From Nemertoderma westbladi (taxonomy: Eukaryota; Xenacoelomorpha; Nemertodermatida; Nemertodermatidae), in assembly GCA_032718475.1 (NCBI GenBank), contig JAUCBJ010001382.1:28843-92842 (forward strand): a stretch of DNA of 64,000 bases, given 5' to 3'. The notes beneath the pieces are model-generated. The model was not told where the DNA came from, ran no database searches, and was given only the letters and a program-made list of their open reading frames with translations. This document shows, one piece after another, positions 53,174-64,000 of this stretch (position 1 is the stretch's first letter; every line of letters begins with the position of its first letter). The translations under genes and the position numbers were made by a program.

Positions 53174-53791
53174 TTAGGTCTTAATATCAGTTGGACTACT
53201 GCTTAAATAACGGTAATAAAGTAAGGTAAAGTAACCAAGTAACCCTAAAATTCAGAAATTCAATTATTCTAAAATAATTGACATACCGGTATTTACGATA
53301 GGCTTATTATATTTATTTCTATAAATTTAGGCTGAAATTATACCGGTATTCTGTAATTAATTCTAGTCCATAATTATACTTATATATACTATAAGTGTAA
53401 GCTGTATACCAGTATTCACGATAGGCCTATTCTATATTTATATATTTGTGCTGAAATTGTATACCGGTATTCTGTGACAAACCTAGTCTGTAATAATTAT
53501 ACTTATATATACTATAAGTGTAAGCTGTATACCGGTATTCACGATAGGCCTATTATATATTTATATATATTTGTGCTGAAATTATATACCGGTATTCTGT
53601 GACAAACCTAGTCTGTAATAATACTTATATATATACTATAAGTGTATACCGGTATTCTAATATATTGTATATATATCACGTTACATAGAGTAACGATATC
53701 AGTAATTAATTACTAGGCTAACGGTGATACTGAATTACTAGACTTGCTTAAACTGTAATATAGCAGTAGGCATTCAACTGTACAAACAAAC
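53174..53791. repeat. BEL-2 upstream region with three ~123-bp tandem repeats
   Basis: 53283-53680 contains three copies of a unit marked by TACCGGTATTCACGATAGG near 53284, 53408 and 53531, each followed by a TTATACTTATATATACTATA-type stretch. It may be part of the BEL-2 LTR or leader. No LTR pair seen. Confidence 0.7.
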
Positions 53792-56700
53792 ATGTCTGAC
53801 ACAAAGCAAAACCTGTCAGACAGTCTCCTAGATACAACCATCTGTGACCCAGACAGGAGTGTGGAACGTGTGAGACCGAAGTTCAACTCACCTCCTATTG
53901 TAAGAAGATCATCCCTCCAGTAGTAGTATCAGACCCTAGGCTAGTCCAACACCGTAGGTCTATCATAGGCACTCGAGCTCAGGTCAAGCGGGACCAAGAA
54001 GCAGCGGAACAGCAGCAACACTCGAGCCGAGAACTTATTTCTCAGCGGCCCGACAGCTCCAGTAGTGCGGATACTGTAGAGCTGACACCCGAGCGCGGAG
54101 CAAAGATGGCAGATGCGGTTTATTCGGATCCCCTTCTCATCCTTCCTACAGCCGTACTCACTAGGGTATTGATTGCGGTGGAGGAACACCAGATTGATTG
54201 GGCGAGAAGTAAGCGATCGACCAAGGATAGTTATGCGGGATACACAATGGAAGAACTGAAGTCTATTGTCGAGTCACAATGGAACTTCCCCGGACCCGGA
54301 CTCCCGTTTGACTTATCGGAAGCTTCCTGGGAAGACATACACAGGATGGGAGTGACAAAAGAAAACAGCGATCCAGCTGTGTGGAAGAGGTCAGCAGCAG
54401 GATACGTACAGGGATTCTTCAGCTCTATGGAGCGATTAGAGGAACAACTGTTTCGACAACCACAAGGACCTCAAGAGCAGGGAGAGCTGCTTTATCAAGT
54501 TAGAGAAAGAATTCTAAGAATCAGACTAATCTTATCGGCCTTTGAGGAGGCTTCGAAAAGAAGACAAGACACGTCATTGCAAGTTGCCGTAAAGACTTGG
54601 TTTCAGCGGGTGAGTCTCAAAGTTCAAGGAACTGCCCCGTGGAAATCTCAGTTGGCTGAGCGCTCAACCCATGGAGAATCAACAGACGCTACCTTTTCCC
54701 AAGTGGAAAGTGAAGTGACAGCAGAAAAACCGCATAAGAGGGATGCTATTGACATCTATCTGTCAGACTATCAACGATTTGTAGGTGACAAAGAGTTGAG
54801 GAGACGGCTGTCTGAACTTCGCCCTAATAGTGAAGGAGCCAAGCTTGTGTTGGACGCAATCGATGCGGATATGATAGCTGCGAACCAAGCTAAATTTGAT
54901 GAACGCCTCCGCATCGCTAGAGTCCAAGAAGAACAAGTAAAGAAAAAACGAATAGAAGACAGAAAGACAGCAGCAGCGGCAGTGGCAGCGGCAGAAGCAG
55001 AAAGAAAAGTGGCAGAAGTGGAAAGAAAAGCGGCAGAGGCAGCGGCAGAGGCAGCGGCAGAGGCAAAAGTGGCAGCGGGAGAAGCAGAAAGAAAAGTGGC
55101 TGAAGTGGAAAGAAAAGCGGCAGAGGCAGCGGCAGAGGCAAAAGCGGCAGCGGCAGAAGCGGAAAGAAAAGCGCAGAAGCGGAAAGAAAGCGAGCAGTGG
55201 CAGAAGCAGAACGAAGAGCATCTGAAGAGACCACCCAACTAGAGTTGGAAAATATTCAAGAGAATCAAGACTGCATAAATAAACAGTTAACAGCTAGTCA
55301 TATGCAGATGATGAATCGATCTACTCCCAAAAGACAGGGATATACATCATCTGATGAAGGCGATACCACCGATCCTGAAGGCGGAGGAAATAGATCTCGT
55401 TTAAGCAGACGTAGAAGAATGTCCCACCGTCAGAAATTGCCTGATTTGCCCCCAGCTGTTAGAAGGCAACTAACTAACACAGACTTAGGTAGTACAGAAC
55501 CCACAGACCAAATAATTAAAATAGAAAGACTCCCTACTATAGTAGATGAGCCTGAAATAATTAGGCCTGTTCTCGAAGCTACCCCTTCGGTGATAGAAAC
55601 ACCTGTACTCCCAGAACCTACCTCTAAATTCCCTTTGCACAGCACTAAACTACCTGTGCCCCACAGAACAACCCCTGAGATAGTTCCTGTCCTGGACACC
55701 GAGCGAAATATCAATGATTTGTCGCCCGTTGTCCCTCGTCTGCCCGCTACTATGTTGGCGGTTCCCGCTTCGGCGGTCGAGTGGGTGGATGAGGGGTGGC
55801 GGGGGATGAATCTCCTGCTCGGGCAGATGCAGGAGACTGTTCATCAGTTTAAGGGAACAGTAAGGGAAAGTAGGTTAGAGTTGCAAGAAGTGCAGCAAAG
55901 TATCGCGTTAGAACGCGATAAATTAGTAAATACACAAAAGGGTATACCACCACCCCCTGTAACAATGTGTCAACCTGTTAGGTCTGAAGTATTTCATGCG
56001 CAAGGTGTGGAGCCTACACGCATCTATACTGCTAGTGAAGTGGAAACTCCTATAGTAAATCCTATTAAGGGTAATTATAAACCTGTTGACAATGATATTC
56101 CATATAGACTTGATAATAATCCGAGAAATTTATATACCGATAACTCGATATTAAATAACACGATGGCCCAAGAAAGTTTTACGCGTCAAATGGCTAGAAC
56201 CGAAGCCCGTCAAGCGGTAAAGGTGGGAGAGATCGTCAAGTTCAATGGAGATGAGATGAAATGGTTACCTTTTAATGAATATTACAAAGATAACATACAG
56301 AACTCTGTGCTATCTAACAGAGAGAAACTGAGATTCCTCATCGAGTGCTTGGAAGGATCTCCCAAGTTAATGGCGTTAAAGTTTATTGGACATCCAGATG
56401 GATTAAGACAAGTTTGGGATACACTAAACACCAGGTATGGTAATAGGAATAACATAGCTAGGTATTTGTATGCAAAATTGGTAGCGCCCCGAAAGTTTAT
56501 TAGCAACAGGATTATAGAGTTTTCCGATGAAATTCAGGAGATCTGCAGACAATTAGATTGGCTAGGTAAGTCTCATGAATATCAGAGTTCTATGGTTATT
56601 GGAGCCGTGGCCTCTACTTTACCTAAGGGTGGAGTAGGTACACGCTGGGATAAGAAAGTGTTATATATGATGGAACAACAACGACGAGACCCTACCATGG

Positions 56701-57014
56701 CTGATCTCATGTCATTCTTAGATGGAGAAGTGAAATTACAGCTCCTAAAGCAGTCCAGAGAGAAGACACCGGAAAACAAGGTAAGTGAGAAACACGTTTC
56801 TAGGAGAAAGGTAACACCAGTGTGTTATACAGACGACGGCGAAAGCCAGGCTTCTCAAGAAGAAGACAGCGGGAAAGACACTGAAAGATCTTATTATGTC
56901 AACAAAACGCTTAAAGACGTAAGTAAATTCAAGTCTCGAACCAATGACAGGAGAGAACAGGTAAGAAAAACTCCTCCTACGTCTCCTAAGAGAATTCAGG
57001 TAAGAAAGCCCTAA
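53792..57014 (+). pseudogene. gag: BEL-2 Gag, broken by frameshifts
   Basis: Starts MSDTKQNLSDSLLDTT at 53792, similar to the BEL-1 Gag start. The frame breaks near 53915; it continues through ATG 54106 (a WNFPGPGLPFDLS domain), an Ala/Glu/Arg coiled coil (54960-55190), then a one-base loss near 55173 (GCGCAG where the repeat pattern predicts GCGGCAG). The next frame (55197-57014) carries the DUF1759-like region (KFNGDEMKWLPFNEYYKDN). TAA at 57012-57014 and a second stop at about 57045 interrupt it before the zinc knuckles; the 52-kb copy has sense codons there. Confidence 0.8.
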
Positions 57015-57059
57015 GAAAGAACGAGTGTGCACAACGTTACTTAAAATAAGGTAAGTAAC

Positions 57060-58804
57060 ATCAAACCGAAATGTGCGCTGTGTGACGGGCCCCACCGTTT
57101 GAATGTGTGTGATGAATTCCTAAAGAAATCATTAAAGGATAGACGTGAAGTCATGTGGGATAAGTGGTTGTGTTATAATTGCCTCAGACAAGGACACCAA
57201 CGGCGAACCTGTTACTCCGACGCAAGGTGTGCGGTGCGAAACATCATATCTTGTTGCACACTGAATTCGAGCGAAACAGCCCGAGTCAGGTAAGCGAGTC
57301 CGAACTACATGTCCAATTCAGTGATGTGAATGACACAGACCAAAGTTCTGAGATGGAAGGATTCTATACGGACGAATTCTCCGACGAAAACGAATCCTGT
57401 TACCAGATAAATACCGCAGTGTATTGAGCACTTACGTATGAAAAGGACACCGACAGCGAGCTCCCCCTAACTACTTCTGACCGACAACCATCTTGGAAAG
57501 CACCAACTTCCAATGTAGGAATCCGAGAATTTCCCGTAGTGCAGTTGAGGGTCCACGGACCTGAAAGGAGTTATATAGTGAACGCCCTCCTTGACTCCGG
57601 TAGCACAGGAACATTCATCGACAAAGAACTAGCCGAAGACATCTTTGCTGGACAACCCAAGTTCCAAACTAAGTTAAACATGTCAGGAATTATGCAGGTT
57701 TGGAAATCTACAGTAATAGCAGATTATTATGTAGGTGCGTTGTCCACCCCCCAGGATGAACTAGGAGAACACAGTATAAGGTCAGTAAAAATGGTGGCGA
57801 TAAAGAACTTCGCTACCAGCCAAGTAGAACCTTATAACTGGGATGAGGACGATTTCACCCAGCAGCTTAAGATACCTAGATTCAACACAGACTACCCTGG
57901 AGTGCAAATACTCATCGGCCAAAATGCGCATGAGGCGCTTGAGACATTGGAGAAACGGCCTGCTCAACCGCAACCACTACAAGCCTATGCGGGAAGAATT
58001 AGAGTAGGTTGGTACTTTACTGGCCCTTCCTGTAGAACTCTCATGGAAAGGTTACCAAAAGAACGGGTATACCAAGTAAGTGAATGGGAAGCAGAGAGCA
58101 GTGAGGTAGACGACCCAACTGAGGGAACACCATACTCCTCAGATAATGACGATATTAACTCCAATGTAGATCAATGGAGACATTGCCCCGAGACGATTAA
58201 TCTAGCCGACATCGCTTCCAGAGGAGCAACTCCTCAAGAACTGACAGATACTCCAGACTGGTTAGGTGGACCCGACTTCCTAAGTAAAGAAGATGAATGG
58301 CCTCCCCATCTTACCACGGCTGAGATTAGACAAGCCAAGGGAGCGGAGAAAGTCAAACCTAAAACCCGGATGAGTAAATCAAGGTTATTTAAACCCGTAA
58401 TAGATCTGTCTGTACTACACATTGCCAGGGACAACACTGTGGATCTAAACTCCCCCACCGCGAACCGATCTGTTGTAGAGATCAGAGAGAGAGACTGGAG
58501 ATCTGGAACACCAGACGTCTCGCCGGGACTCTCACCTCTCCTGCCGGGAGCGATGGACCACTATAGATCCTGGAATCGGCTTTGTAAGGCCGTCGTGTAT
58601 TTGAAGCGATGTTTCTATCGTCACTATTCCAGGATGAAGAGGAAACCTGGAATTGTATTCGAAACACAACAACTCAATCTCCCAGTTGGTCGTTTATGTT
58701 TACTGGAAAGAGACCGAGAACTGTCCGGAAACTATGGAAGGCAAGATACTCTTCCCACGACCACCTCCCTAATCCAACAAACATCTAGGGACTCCCCAAT
58801 GTAA
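57060..58804 (+). pseudogene. pol: BEL-2 zinc knuckle-protease joined to the RNase H end (RT and integrase missing)
   Basis: Zinc knuckles (CALCDGPHRLNVC, CYNCLRQGHQRRTC) are followed by an 8-base deletion and a CGA-to-TGA stop at about 57424. A 421-codon frame (57539-58804) has a good protease active site (LLDSGSTGTFIDKE). It runs to TPYSSDNDDINSN and then, without a frame change near 58160, into VDQWRHCPETINLADIASRG, the end of RNase H in BEL-1. RT, most of RNase H and the integrase core are absent. The frame ends soon after the linker before integrase. A non-autonomous deletion derivative. Confidence 0.8.
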
Positions 58805-59237
58805 CAGCGTCTGGAGTGGGTGTGTGACTATATTATTTTATATTTGTTTTTATTATTTTATATTTATGTATGTATTATTATGTAATTTTATTATAATCGT
58901 TTTCTTTAATTTTATTTAGTAGAATGTTATTTTAGCGATTATTTAGTAGATTAGTGCAATATATATTCGCGTTTATTACTTAATTACTTATATATTATAT
59001 ATTTAGTGCGACGGCGAGAAATAATTATTTTTCTCTTTCCTTACTGTCCGTATTACATTACAAATACGTAACTACAGTAAGATGAAATATCCGTACTTAT
59101 TAAAGTACAATAAAGCTCCTACTATATCTAAGTATTATTGGTAGGCAGAATATTAGGAATGCAAAGTTCAGATCCTCGTGTCTCGGCTAAACCAAGCTCT
59201 GGGTAGACCTTGGAAACGACTTGCCTCTTCACACTGA
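58805..59237. other. AT-rich spacer between BEL-2 and the right-hand LINE
   Basis: TATT-rich runs (58830-59000), no gene. Possibly the BEL-2 3' end or the LINE 5' UTR. No repeat of the 53.3-kb units. Confidence 0.5.
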
Positions 59238-62201
59238 CATATTATATTCAATGATATTGATCCTGACATAAATTTAGATAATAACAATATTTCTCGGGGT
59301 TATCACACAGCTGATACTTTTAATAAAGAATTCGGTAACTTAGAGAACTCTAAGTCGTTCTCGGCTTTTCATGTCAATAGCCAAAGCCTACCAACACATA
59401 AGTGTGAAATATCAAATTTTTTCCAAACTTTGTCGAGTGATTTCGATGTGTTGACATTTTCTGAAACATTTATGAGCACTTCTTCGGACCCCTCAGAAAT
59501 TACTTTTCCAGGTTATGAGTTGGTCTCACAGGATAGGCGTGACACAAAACGAGGCGGCACTGCAATTTTCATTCGAGATGAGTTCGATTTTATTGAACGT
59601 ACTGATTTACGAATATCGGGACCTGAGAATTGCTGGATCGAAGTAAAACGTCCCCATCCAAATAAACCTCTAATAATAGGATGTATGTATGTTTCCCAAA
59701 CAGTTGACCGTAATAATTTTATCGATGATTTGGATAACTTACTATCCATGCTAGCTGATAAAGGCTATGACGTGATCATTACAGGTGACATGAACATCAA
59801 TTTAAAAAAACCTTGTAATTTAACTCTTAATTACCTTCAAACCATAAACTCAAACGGTTTTAAGCAGGTCATTACAAAGCCAACTCGCATTAAAAGTTCT
59901 CCACCATCTTTGCTTGACCATGTCATAACCAATATTAATACATCGATATCTAATGAGGGTGTTTTCCTAACAGAAATTGCCGATCACTTACCGACATTCG
60001 TGATCTTAACAGATTATTCTAATTATTTCAGGCCTGATACTACGAACTTTATTTATGATTATTCAAATTTTGATCATACAACATTTTTAGCTGATTTGTC
60101 AGACATTGACACGTGGACCTATAATAACGCGAATAATCAGTTGAGAGATCGCTTTGATATATTTTATTCAAATTTAGATGCAATATGTCAAAAACATGCC
60201 CCACGCAAAAAAATTCCAAAAAAACTGGTGCCTCATAAACCCTGGCTTACCCAATCACTGGTAAAGTCAATCAATAAAAAAAATAACTTATATGCGAAAT
60301 ACGTTCATAAACAAACCCCGAAAAACCATTTAATATATAAAACATATAGAAATAAACTTACAACAATATTAAGGAGCGCGGAACGGGATTATTATACATC
60401 ACAATTTGATAAAAATAAATCAAATATGCGGAAAACTTGGCGTACTATAAATACTGCTCTTGGTCGAACACCGAAAAAATCCATTCCACGTAAAATATCC
60501 GTGTCTGATGGTAACATTGAGTCATTGATCACTGAACCAGGTGATATTGCCGAAATATTTAATAAATTTTTCACTTCTATAGGTCCTTCTCTCTCCAATG
60601 AAATTCCCATATCTCCCCGTTGTCCTCTGCGACATATTAGGCATAAAAAATCGAACTCCTTTGCACTTATAAAAACGACACCGGTTGAGGTGCAATATTT
60701 TATCTTAGACATAAAAGAAGCCTCAGCTACAAATGATAAATGCCCAATCAAACTTATAAAGCTGGCTGCTCGTATTTTGAGTGAACATATCTCGGAATTA
60801 ATAAATATAAGCATTGTAAATGGTTTTTTTCCAAATTCGCTCAAGCAAGCACAAGTAATACCTGCCTATAAATCTGGTGATCCGCGTTTTACAACTAATT
60901 ACCGTCCAATCTCACTATTACCAGTTATGAGTAAATTATACGAGCGTATAATATATGTCCAGCTAGCTTCATATTTAGATAAGTACCTCATACTAAATAG
61001 TAACCAGTACGGCTTTAGGAAAAAATACACTACGTCGTATGCAATTCTCGATATTGTAGAAAAGCTGCGTGATTTTCTCGATAATAAATTGTCAGCTTGT
61101 ACTATTTTCATTGATCTTAAAAAAGCGTTTGACACGCTGGATCACGCCATCCTAATCAATAAACTGAAAAGCTATGGAGTCAGGGGGATTCCTCTGCAAT
61201 TATTTTCTGACTACTTATCTAATCGTGCACAATTTGTAACACTGGATGGATTCAACTCATCACTACAACCAATACTTTGTGGAATACCACAGGGATCGAT
61301 CCTTGGACCGATCTTGTTCCTGATTTATGTAAACGACCTCCCAAACGCCACATCCTTCTTGACAACCCTTTTTGCTGATGATACAAGTCTAATTAAACAT
61401 TTAAATAACTTACCAGAATTAATTTCCTCCGTAAACCACGATATAAATGACATTGTAGATTGGTTAATTGATAATAAACTTTCACTCAATCTCAAGAAAA
61501 CAGAATATACATTATTCTCTAACTCAACACTCTCCCAGGATTCTCTGCCCAAAGTAAAAATTAAAGGTGCAGAAATTTCCAAAGTTAGCTACACAAAATA
61601 CCTTGGAGTTTTAATTGATAGTAAACTTAACTTTAAAGAGCACATAGCTTACATATTGAAAAAGATTTCCAAATCTGCAGGAATATTTTATAGGCTTCGA
61701 AAAATCTTTCCACTTCATATCTTACGTATGTTGTTCTTTGCACTTATTCATCCATATATACAATATGCTATCGTTATCTGGGGTAGCACTTCATCCACGA
61801 TGTTGAAACCCATACGAGTCAAAGTAAATAAAGTTCTACGAGCAATTACCTTCAGTCACTGGCAATCATCATCGCTCCCGCTTTACCAACAACTAAATAT
61901 CCTCCCCTTAGAACAGTTATATAAATATGAGGTTTGTAAAGTAATGTTTGACGTATATAATAATATTTCCACTCCTCTGACACCGCTATTCCGTAAGGCA
62001 TCTGAGATCCACTCCCACAACACACGCTTTGCAGCCTCTGGTCTATTTCATCCTCCTAAAGTCCGTCTGAAGGTTGCTGAGCAATCACTGTCTTTTCAAG
62101 GACCTCGACTTTGGAACAGTCTAGCAATCTCTTATAGGGAAATCAAGAGTAAACCTGTGTTTCTTAAACTTCTGAAGCATGAATTACTAAAATATGAATA
62201 A
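59238..62201 (+). CDS. LINE ORF2 with APE endonuclease and reverse transcriptase (L2/CR1-like)
   Basis: Open from 59238. No in-frame ATG comes before the endonuclease starts (SAFHVNSQSLPTHKCEI contains the catalytic Asn); a likely TTG is at 59430. Endonuclease motifs: LTFSETFM, IITGDMNIN, SLLDHVI and ADHLPTFV. RT motifs: NYRPISLLPVMSKLYERII, NQYGFRKKYTT, IDLKKAFDTLDHAIL, GIPQGSILGPILFLIYVNDL and the active-site FADDTSL. C-terminal: YTKYLGVLIDSKLNF, WGSTS and TRFAASGLFH. No internal stop over about 980 codons. 5'-truncated or with a lost start; otherwise enzymatically plausible. Confidence 0.85.
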   Translation, partial: HIIFNDIDPDINLDNNNISRGYHTADTFNKEFGNLENSKSFSAFHVNSQSLPTHKCEISNFFQTLSSDFDVLTFSETFMSTSSDPSEITFPGYELVSQDRRDTKRGGTAIFIRDEFDFIERTDLRISGPENCWIEVKRPHPNKPLIIGCMYVSQTVDRNNFIDDLDNLLSMLADKGYDVIITGDMNINLKKPCNLTLNYLQTINSNGFKQVITKPTRIKSSPPSLLDHVITNINTSISNEGVFLTEIADHLPTFVILTDYSNYFRPDTTNFIYDYSNFDHTTFLADLSDIDTWTYNNANNQLRDRFDIFYSNLDAICQKHAPRKKIPKKLVPHKPWLTQSLVKSINKKNNLYAKYVHKQTPKNHLIYKTYRNKLTTILRSAERDYYTSQFDKNKSNMRKTWRTINTALGRTPKKSIPRKISVSDGNIESLITEPGDIAEIFNKFFTSIGPSLSNEIPISPRCPLRHIRHKKSNSFALIKTTPVEVQYFILDIKEASATNDKCPIKLIKLAARILSEHISELINISIVNGFFPNSLKQAQVIPAYKSGDPRFTTNYRPISLLPVMSKLYERIIYVQLASYLDKYLILNSNQYGFRKKYTTSYAILDIVEKLRDFLDNKLSACTIFIDLKKAFDTLDHAILINKLKSYGVRGIPLQLFSDYLSNRAQFVTLDGFNSSLQPILCGIPQGSILGPILFLIYVNDLPNATSFLTTLFADDTSLIKHLNNLPELISSVNHDINDIVDWLIDNKLSLNLKKTEYTLFSNSTLSQDSLPKVKIKGAEISKVSYTKYLGVLIDSKLNFKEHIAYILKKISKSAGIFYRLRKIFPLHILRMLFFALIHPYIQYAIVIWGSTSSTMLKPIRVKVNKVLRAITFSHWQSSSLPLYQQLNILPLEQLYKYEVCKVMFDVYNNISTPLTPLFRKASEIHSHNTRFAASGLFHPPKVRLKVAEQSLSFQGPRLWNSLAISYREIKSKPVFLKLLKHELLKYE

Positions 62202-62905
62202 TAGCAACTACGGTATAACTGTACGCCTAACTAAAATTGTATGCATGACGCAAAATATATTATTTATATATATATGTGTGTGTAGGTATATATGTATGTG
62301 TGTGTATATATATTGTATATATATATGTGTGTATGTGTATATGTGTGTCGTTTGTAATTCATTTATATATCATATCATTTGTGTATGTATGAATGTTATA
62401 TTGGTGTATATATATGTGTATGCGTGTATATTTAATTGCCCCTAGTTGAGTGTATTTCTAACATTTAGAATTTGGGTAATGTTTTCACCCGGGCGCGGGG
62501 TCACGTATATATTTATTATTATTAAATATTATTAAAAAAGAATAATATAGAAATATTAAAATAATATTATTTTTTATTATATTAGTATTATTATTATTAC
62601 TGTATATTTTTATGTTGTAATAGAGGTGTACGTGCGTGCTTCGTAATATTCATACATAGCTATATTTATTATCTGAGTGAGTCTAGCTATGTAGGAATAT
62701 ATAAACAGTGCATGTACGTATATACGTGTCTTTAAGTTACCTAACCACGATATCATTGGTTAATGCTATAATGATTCCACCCGGGTGCGGGGACACATAT
62801 ATATTTATTATGTATATAATTGTATGTCGAATTGGATGTGTAAGTGCGCGTTTGTAATATATACTTAATATATGAATGAGTTGAATATATATAACTGTGT
62901 GTATG

Positions 62906-62938
<33 letters not shown>

Positions 62939-63611
62939 CTTCACGTTACCTAAGTACCATGTCACTTGTAAATGTTTCCACCCGGGCGCGGGGTCACGTA
63001 TATTATTGTATAAAGACTCATGAAGGTGCCTTAGAGTAACCTACCAACCATGTCATTGGTTATGTTTACATCTGGGCACGGGTGCATATATATTTATTAC
63101 GTATGTATATATATTGTGTGTTAGGTTGATGTGACTGTGTGTGTGGATATAATGGTGTATATATGCACATATAGCATGATTGAATATAACTATATGGGAA
63201 TAAATTAATAAATAGTGAATACTTTACACATATATTCGTTCACTCGTGGATACTTTGGAAGGAAGGTGACTACAGGTCATCTAACAGCCACGGCACTGGT
63301 CAATGTTTCCACCCGGGCGCGGGGTCACGTATATATTTATTACATATAGGCCACGTAATTGCCACGTGGATGGTTAATGTTTCTGCTCGGGCGCGGGGTC
63401 ACCTATATATCATTATGTATATTAAAATAAAACATATATATATTCAGTCAATGTGTGTGTGTGTGTGTGTGTATGCATGTGTGTATGTGTGTATATATAT
63501 ATATATACTATCAAAATGTACAGATACCAAATCAAGATATTATCAATCTATATGTATAAATTCGTGTATGTGTGTGCTGGTGTATATATATATGTGTATG
63601 TGTGTGTGTGT

Positions 63612-63642
<31 letters not shown>

Positions 63643-64000
63643 TATATTCAATCAATATATGTATATGTGTTCAATCAGGATATATATTAATATATACATA
63701 CATCTATTCGTAGGTCCATGTAGAAGGTGGCTTAGACCACATAAATGAAATGAACTGTATTGAGTTTTAATTGTAATCGTTTGTCCTATCTATACCAGTA
63801 TTTACACCACCCCCCTAGATGTACCCCTTTCAAATCGCGTGATACCTTGACCTTGGTGACACATTGACAAGATATATATTAATAACTATAAAAAATAAAT
63901 CTCAGTGATCTACTACTTTAACTCACTTCCATCTACGCCATTACAACTTATACTAAATCTAAATCTTATTCAAAAGGCTAATATATGGCTCTACCCTATC
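62202..64000. repeat. LINE 3' flank: AT/GT microsatellites with six GC-rich motif copies
   Basis: A CACCCGGGCGCGGGGTCAC-type motif, usually preceded by GTCATTGGTTAATGTTT-like sequence and followed by TATATATTTATTA, recurs at about 62486, 62778, 62979, 63069, 63310 and 63384. Between copies are (TATATG)n and (GT)n tracts. The frames at 62194, 63370 and 63453 (Cys/Val/Tyr-rich) are microsatellite artefacts. 63720-64000 has no recognised feature. Confidence 0.75.

Noticed and set aside
62194-63713. Cys/Val/Tyr-rich small proteins near the right edge
   Set aside because: Translations of TATG/GTGT microsatellite.

Overview
The window is eukaryotic, most likely invertebrate animal, DNA. It has spliced exons with GT..AG borders, several clades of LTR and non-LTR retrotransposons, long minisatellites and no prokaryotic gene organisation. 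The exact lineage cannot be read from the sequence alone.

Layout. (1) 1-344: the 5' part of a gag gene of another LTR element, minus strand, running off the left edge. (2) About 1.47-13.5 kb, plus strand: a large BEL/Pao retrotransposon (called BEL-1 here) with intact gag and pol in two frames, a downstream unrecognised ORF pair, and a TGTTACGG-starting LTR. (3) 13,490-21,530: a second LTR element nested in that LTR. It has identical 567-bp LTRs and a 5-bp GGGGT target duplication. It reads on the minus strand, encodes only a BEL-type Gag in two ORFs, and carries about 2.6-3 kb of hairpin-forming tandem repeats where pol would be. (4) 21.5-25.6 kb: LTR remnant or flank, a 9-bp and a 48-bp tandem array, and a decayed LINE reverse-transcriptase fragment between inverted repeats.

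(5) 25.8-44.0 kb, minus strand: the only host-gene-like content. Fourteen exons were recognised by eye. Each is a multiple of 3 long, each has phase-2 introns on both sides, and each is open. They belong to four families (A, B, C, D) that recur as D-B-A/C modules and encode a long charged coiled coil. They total 2,829 bp (943 codons) in the window. Their introns hold minisatellites (32-bp and 39-bp units), poly-G runs, LINE fragments, a TTAA-flanked MITE and segmental duplications. Alignment of the duplicated introns gives pre-insertion sites for several mobile elements.

(6) 44.9-51.8 kb: RTE-like LINE tails, one containing a 257-bp SINE-like insertion with 9-bp target duplications; an LTR-like promoter region; and a nearly intact two-ORF LINE on the minus strand, with one frame break between endonuclease and reverse transcriptase. 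(7) 51.9-58.8 kb, plus strand: two related BEL/Pao copies (BEL-2). One is a gag-protease fragment. The other has an in-frame internal deletion that joins protease to the end of RNase H, plus several stops and frameshifts. (8) 59.2-62.2 kb, plus strand: a long intact LINE ORF with endonuclease and reverse transcriptase, followed by AT microsatellites with six copies of a GC-rich motif up to the right edge.

Most coding sequence here is selfish: BEL-1 supplies a complete protein set, and the gag-only element looks like a non-autonomous relative that would need such a set in trans. The exon array is a candidate new host gene. The gag-only element with its hairpin array is the most unusual mobile element.
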